Positions 48,545 to 51,726 of a DNA stretch of 51,726 nucleotides are shown in pieces. Numbering within the stretch: position 1 is the first letter of the stretch; each line of letters opens with the position of its first letter. The notes under the pieces are model-generated. The model was given only the letters and a program-made list of their open reading frames with translations. It ran no database searches and was not told the DNA's origin. The position numbers were made by a program, and so were the translations under genes. Origin of the DNA: UBA7332 sp051652645 (lineage in GTDB: Bacteria > Bacteroidota > Bacteroidia > Bacteroidales > UBA7332); NCBI GenBank assembly GCA_051652645.1, contig JBOFUP010000082.1:1-51726 (forward strand). Reading direction: 5' to 3'.

Positions 48545-49406
48545 TTGTTCGCTTATGAATATATTTTCTGTATGTAAATAGGAGCATTATGGATAGGAGA
48601 ATAGTTGAAACAAGAAATATTAATTGGTGGTTATCTCCTCCTAATCTCTCTAATTGATTCTCCTCAAGCATCCCTCTTTGTACAAGATAATATGATGTGA
48701 CACCAATTGCATTATGAAGAGAGTGTGCATATATTGGATACCAAATAGATTGGCCAAATATTAAGAATATACCAAAAAGAGCTCCCAACAGAGCTCTAGG
48801 AAAAAAACCAAAGAACTGAAGATGAAGCGCACTAAATAGTATGGCTACCATCAGTGCTGATAATATAGGTCGTTTTGATATTGAAGACAACTTATTTTGA
48901 AGCAATCCTCTAAAGAATAACTCTTCGCCAAAACCGGCCATAATGGAAACTATGATTATATTAATCAAATAGCTTGTTATGTCATCTCCTTGAAGAAGTA
49001 TCTTAAGACTTTGCTCGGCCTTTGCCTCGGATTCTCTCATCCACTCTTGAATATGTTGCATGGAATCTGGTAGCTCTAGTGTACTATTCCAATTAGCTAA
49101 TTCAACAATTATAGGTTGAAGGAGAAGTATACAAAGTGTTATTAATGCAATACCCTTGAGCTTGGGCTTTATTGTCAAGGATAATGGATTGAGCAGCTCC
49201 CCATCTATTAATCTCGTAACAACAAAGGCTGGGAGTATAAATAGTGTGATAATTGTCGTTAATTGTATTATTCTTAGGCTCCAAACTGAGTGTTGAGCAA
49301 AAAATAGAGATACAATAACAGTTGTAATTGTCCCTACGAACATCATCAATAGTGTGCCTATAATCAAAATAAACACTCTACTCCAAGGCGATATATCTCT
49401 TTTCAT
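48534..49406 (-). CDS. CPBP-family intramembrane metalloprotease
   Basis: The 290-residue integral membrane protein (from ATG 49406, MKRDISPWSRVF) has about eight hydrophobic helices and the CPBP (Abi/CAAX) motifs EELFFRGLLQNKL near 177, FSALHLQFFGFFPRALLGALFG (parts: FSALHLQF) and IYAHSLHNAIG with the second His. These form the zinc site of the family. The role could be prenyl-protein or envelope protein processing; substrates are unknown. It is 1 base downstream of the nitroreductase gene and its stop overlaps the start of the amidase-like gene, so three genes are transcribed together. Confidence 0.88.
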   Translation of the reverse strand: MKRDISPWSRVFILIIGTLLMMFVGTITTVIVSLFFAQHSVWSLRIIQLTTIITLFILPAFVVTRLIDGELLNPLSLTIKPKLKGIALITLCILLLQPIIVELANWNSTLELPDSMQHIQEWMRESEAKAEQSLKILLQGDDITSYLINIIIVSIMAGFGEELFFRGLLQNKLSSISKRPILSALMVAILFSALHLQFFGFFPRALLGALFGIFLIFGQSIWYPIYAHSLHNAIGVTSYYLVQRGMLEENQLERLGGDNHQLIFLVSTILLSIMLLFTYRKYIHKRTNES

Positions 49407-49407
49407 A

Positions 49408-49974
49408 CTATAAAAGAACCTCTTGTATAGAACGTTTGGGCACATGGTGTGTACCATCCGATGACCTCCAATACTTTATATCATCATCCTTGATCTGATC
49501 TATTACAACATTCTCAATAGGTTTTCCTATTGCAATAACATAACATATCGAATAACGAGGATCTATAGTTAGTAGCTCTTGTATCTTAGATCTATTACAC
49601 GAACCAATAATACATCCCCCAAGTCCCATCTCAACAGCGCCAAGGAGTATTGATTGCATAGCTATACCATCGTCACAGAAGATATTATCTGTTAATTGGG
49701 TATCGTATGCAACGATGATATATGCAGAGGGGCGTTCTCCTTCAATTGGTCCGGCCCAATCTTTGAGATAACCTGCCCAACCTAAATATGGGAATATAGA
49801 TTCACACTGCTTTGTATCATAGATCATCTTAAACCTCAGCGGCTGTAGATTTCTTGCAGAGGCAGAGAGTCTAGCTAAATCAACAAGTTGCAATAGCTCA
49901 TTTCGATATATCTCATAACTTTGATCAAAACGTCTATAGCTACGATTCTTTCTAACTAATTCAAGTAGTGTCAT
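49408..49974 (-). CDS. Nitroreductase-family flavoprotein
   Basis: The 188-residue FMN enzyme reduces nitro or quinone compounds with NAD(P)H. Marks are VRKNRSYRRFDQS (8-20, FMN phosphate contact), SASARNLQPLRFKMI (39-53, S/R-N-Q-P loop), GIAMQSILLGAVEMGLGGCIIGSCNR (parts: AMQSILLGAVEMGLGG) and YVIAIGKP. It has a promoter TATATTTG at 50008-50015 and starts the operon of CPBP, amidase-like and regulator genes. Confidence 0.9.
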   Translation of the reverse strand: MTLLELVRKNRSYRRFDQSYEIYRNELLQLVDLARLSASARNLQPLRFKMIYDTKQCESIFPYLGWAGYLKDWAGPIEGERPSAYIIVAYDTQLTDNIFCDDGIAMQSILLGAVEMGLGGCIIGSCNRSKIQELLTIDPRYSICYVIAIGKPIENVVIDQIKDDDIKYWRSSDGTHHVPKRSIQEVLL

Positions 49975-50007
49975 TGTGGATGATCTTTTTATCTATATAT
50001 TATTGAT

Positions 50008-50015
50008 CAAATATA
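50008..50015 (-). promoter_or_regulatory. -7 element of the nitroreductase operon
   Basis: TATATTTG on the minus strand, 33 bp before the start codon and right after the tsf terminator. Confidence 0.5.
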
Positions 50016-50033
50016 TAGATTATAATCTAAATG

Positions 50034-50069
50034 ACAAAGGGTGTTCCTATGAATAGGAACACCCTTTGT
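50034..50069 (-). terminator. Terminator after tsf
   Basis: ACAAAGGGTGTTCCTAT/ATAGGAACACCCTTTGT, a perfect 17-bp stem with a 2-nt nominal loop, 36 bp after the tsf stop. Confidence 0.85.
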
Positions 50070-50105
50070 TATCTTTATATTACCGAAGTAACTTGTATGT
50101 AGTGA

Positions 50106-50930
50106 TTAGTCTACATTCAAAGTAACACGACGGAATGCAGTAGCTACAAGCTCTTTGTTTGAAGCTTTAAGGTAAGCTGCTACAGACATCTTGCTATCTT
50201 TGATGAAAGCTTGCTCAACAAGAGTTGACTCAGCATAGAATTTGTTCATACGACCTTGTGCGATCTTATCCAACATCTCCTCTGGTTTACCCTCTTCACG
50301 AGCTTTTTCACGTGCAATATTGAACTCTTTTTCTGCCAATTCAGCAGGAACTTGATCTTTGTTCAATGCAACAGGATTCATTGCCGCAGCTTGCATAGCC
50401 ACGTCTTTACCTACTTGTGCATCAACATCAGCCAAGTTGAAACCTACCAATGTAGCCAATTTGTTACCTGGGTGAATGTAAGGAGCAACAGAAGCTGCAG
50501 TTACAGTCTCGTAGTAACCAATTTCCATCTTCTCACCAGTAGTACCACTACGCTCAGTGATGTACTCAGCGATAGTACGACCATCAACAACGATAGCATT
50601 AAGCTCTTCGATTGTAGCTGGCTTGTTCTCTAGAGCAACAGAAAGAATCTGTTTAGTCAAGTTAACAAAATTCTCATTAACTGCAACAAAATCAGTCTCG
50701 CACTTCAATGCAACGATAGCACCAAAGCCTCCGTTAACACCAGCAAGCACACAACCTTCAGACGCTTCGTTTCCTGCGCGTTTTGCGGCAAGAGCTTGAC
50801 CACGTTTACGAAGAAGTTCAATCGCTTTGTCGAAATCGCCTTCAGCTTCGTTCAAAGCGTTTTTGCAATCCATCATACCAGCACCCGTTTGTGTACGAAG
50901 CTTGGTAATATCAGCCATAGTAACTGCCAT
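50106..50930 (-). CDS. tsf: Elongation factor Ts
   Basis: EF-Ts exchanges GDP for GTP on EF-Tu. The 274-residue protein has the N-terminal UBA-like domain (ITKLRTQTGAGMMDCKNAL), the core with ALKCETDFVAVNENFV (TDFV motif contacting EF-Tu) and AMQAAAMNPVALN. Two ATG starts occur at 50930 and 50918; Bacteroidales forms begin MAVTMADITKLR, so I keep the first. It follows rpsB with an 86-nt gap that holds a hairpin. Confidence 0.98.
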   Translation of the reverse strand: MAVTMADITKLRTQTGAGMMDCKNALNEAEGDFDKAIELLRKRGQALAAKRAGNEASEGCVLAGVNGGFGAIVALKCETDFVAVNENFVNLTKQILSVALENKPATIEELNAIVVDGRTIAEYITERSGTTGEKMEIGYYETVTAASVAPYIHPGNKLATLVGFNLADVDAQVGKDVAMQAAAMNPVALNKDQVPAELAEKEFNIAREKAREEGKPEEMLDKIAQGRMNKFYAESTLVEQAFIKDSKMSVAAYLKASNKELVATAFRRVTLNVD

Positions 50931-50962
50931 AATTCTTTGTGTTTTTATACGTTTACAATAAA

Positions 50963-50998
50963 GTTTGAAGTTTAGAGATTACTCTCTAAACTTCAAAC
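50963..50998 (-). terminator. Hairpin between rpsB and tsf
   Basis: GTTTGAAGTTTAGAG/CTCTAAACTTCAAAC, a perfect 15-bp stem with a 6-nt loop. The sequence after it on the minus strand is only moderately T-rich (TTTATT), so partial termination is plausible; it may set the rpsB to tsf ratio. Confidence 0.6.
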
Positions 50999-51016
50999 GA
51001 TAATATATGATTGTTA

Positions 51017-51726
51017 TTAGTCTTGTTGAGCAGCTTCAGCCTCTTCAGCTTTCTTAACTGGACGAGTAGCTTTACGCTCTTTTTTTGGCTCTTCTGTAGA
51101 GTCTACTTTCTCAGCTTGACGCTCAGTTAGACCTTCAGCGATAGCGTTGCTCATAGCTGTCAAGATAGCATCAAGTGATTTTGAAGCATCATCGTTAGCT
51201 GGAATAACGTAATCGATACCTTTAGGGTTTGCATTTGTATCTACGATAGCAAATACAGGAATACCCAAACGGTTAGCCTCTGCAATAGCAATGTGCTCTT
51301 TGCATACATCAACAACAAAAAGAGCTGCTGGGTGACGAGTCAAATCAGAGATAGAACCAAGGTTTCTTTCCAATTTAGCACGTTGACGAGTGATTTGAAG
51401 ACGCTCTCTTTTAGAAAGGTTAGCGAACGTTCCATCTTTCTCCATTTTGTCGATAGTCGACATTTTCTTTACTGATTTGCGGATAGTAGTGAAGTTAGTC
51501 AACATACCACCTGCCCAACGCTCAGTAACGTATGGCATATTTACCGCTCCTGCTTTCTCAGCGATAACCTCTTTAGCCTGTTTCTTAGTACCTACGAAAA
51601 GTACACGACGACCAGACTTAGCGATTTGCTTCAAAGCTTCAGCAGCATCTTCAACTTTAGCAACTGTTTTGTGTAGGTCAATGATATGAATACCATTGCG
51701 CTCCATGAAGATATAAGGAGCCATTG
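51017..51726 (-). CDS. rpsB: Ribosomal protein S2, partial (N-terminus off window)
   Basis: The frame is open to the right edge. The visible part starts with NMAPYIFMERNGIHIIDLHKT, which is about residue 30 of S2, so the N-terminal stretch with the GVHFGH motif lies beyond 51726. VGTKKQAKEVI, YVTERWAGGMLTNF and IPVFAIVDTNANP are typical. The C-terminus has a charged tail rich in Lys, Glu and Ala (about 35 residues). The order rpsB-tsf is conserved in bacteria; rpsI and rplM often precede it in this phylum but are outside. Confidence 0.98.
   Translation of the reverse strand, partial: MAPYIFMERNGIHIIDLHKTVAKVEDAAEALKQIAKSGRRVLFVGTKKQAKEVIAEKAGAVNMPYVTERWAGGMLTNFTTIRKSVKKMSTIDKMEKDGTFANLSKRERLQITRQRAKLERNLGSISDLTRHPAALFVVDVCKEHIAIAEANRLGIPVFAIVDTNANPKGIDYVIPANDDASKSLDAILTAMSNAIAEGLTERQAEKVDSTEEPKKERKATRPVKKAEEAEAAQQD

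Noticed and set aside
50256..50633. 125-codon plus-strand frame opposite tsf
   Set aside because: Antisense to a highly conserved gene with Cys/Ser-rich random-like composition; a by-product of codon bias.

Overview
The window looks like chromosomal DNA of an AT-rich member of the Bacteroidota, most likely order Bacteroidales. The evidence is many promoters of the Bacteroidota type (TTG or TTTG, about 19 bp, then TAnnTTTG), a PgmA-like OmpA protein, DUF3575-type outer-membrane genes, a GH97 (SusB-like) alpha-glucosidase, a GlsB/GlsA glycine-lipid pair and a golvesin/amidase protein. I do not assign a genus.

Layout. 1-1415 (minus) is the end of a phage or prophage module: a small structural-type protein and a tail-like protein that leaves the window just where a C-type-lectin-like variable region would begin. 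1416-2080 is a gene-free junction with short repeats, followed by a MutT/Nudix gene without its N-terminus. 2468-8443 holds NDH-2, an MFS transporter, a major OmpA-family porin-like protein and a MATE exporter. 8516-13225 (minus) is gltX, an outer-membrane protein, waaA and panB. 13366-20076 (minus) is an envelope operon: DUF3575 protein, a CarboxypepD_reg/OmpA-like/TPR protein, a 986-residue protein made of five tandem beta-barrel-like units, and a CDF cation transporter. 20249-24231 (minus) is apbE, a metallo-beta-lactamase-fold hydrolase, NfeD and kdsB. 24310-26049 carries a voltage-gated-type K+ channel and an unrecognised soluble protein, then initiator tRNA-Met, tRNA-Cys and about 1 kb of gene-free DNA with two structured elements. 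27423-33347 holds a YqhD-type alcohol dehydrogenase, a Crp/Fnr regulator, a small lipoprotein, an ECF sigma factor, GlsB/GlsA and shikimate kinase. 33460-38918 holds RNase HI and four GT4 glycosyltransferases. 39087-43657 holds a sialidase and a GH97 glucosidase. 43848-49974 is a run of nitroreductase, CPBP protease, golvesin/amidase protein and DUF6377-type regulator. The right edge is tsf and partial rpsB.

The genes mostly serve the envelope: Kdo-lipid A assembly (kdsB, waaA), glycolipid or polysaccharide assembly (GT4 genes), glycine lipids, outer-membrane barrels, peptidoglycan turnover and host-glycan trimming.

Most notable are: (1) two unlinked intergenic elements, each with four TACGTACGTA palindromes at exactly 22-bp spacing followed by a matching block at the same distance; (2) the five-barrel protein, whose units match the barrel of the OmpA protein in the same window; (3) the possible diversity-generating-retroelement target at the left edge; (4) a set of unusually long, near-perfect or perfect inverted repeats between convergent genes.
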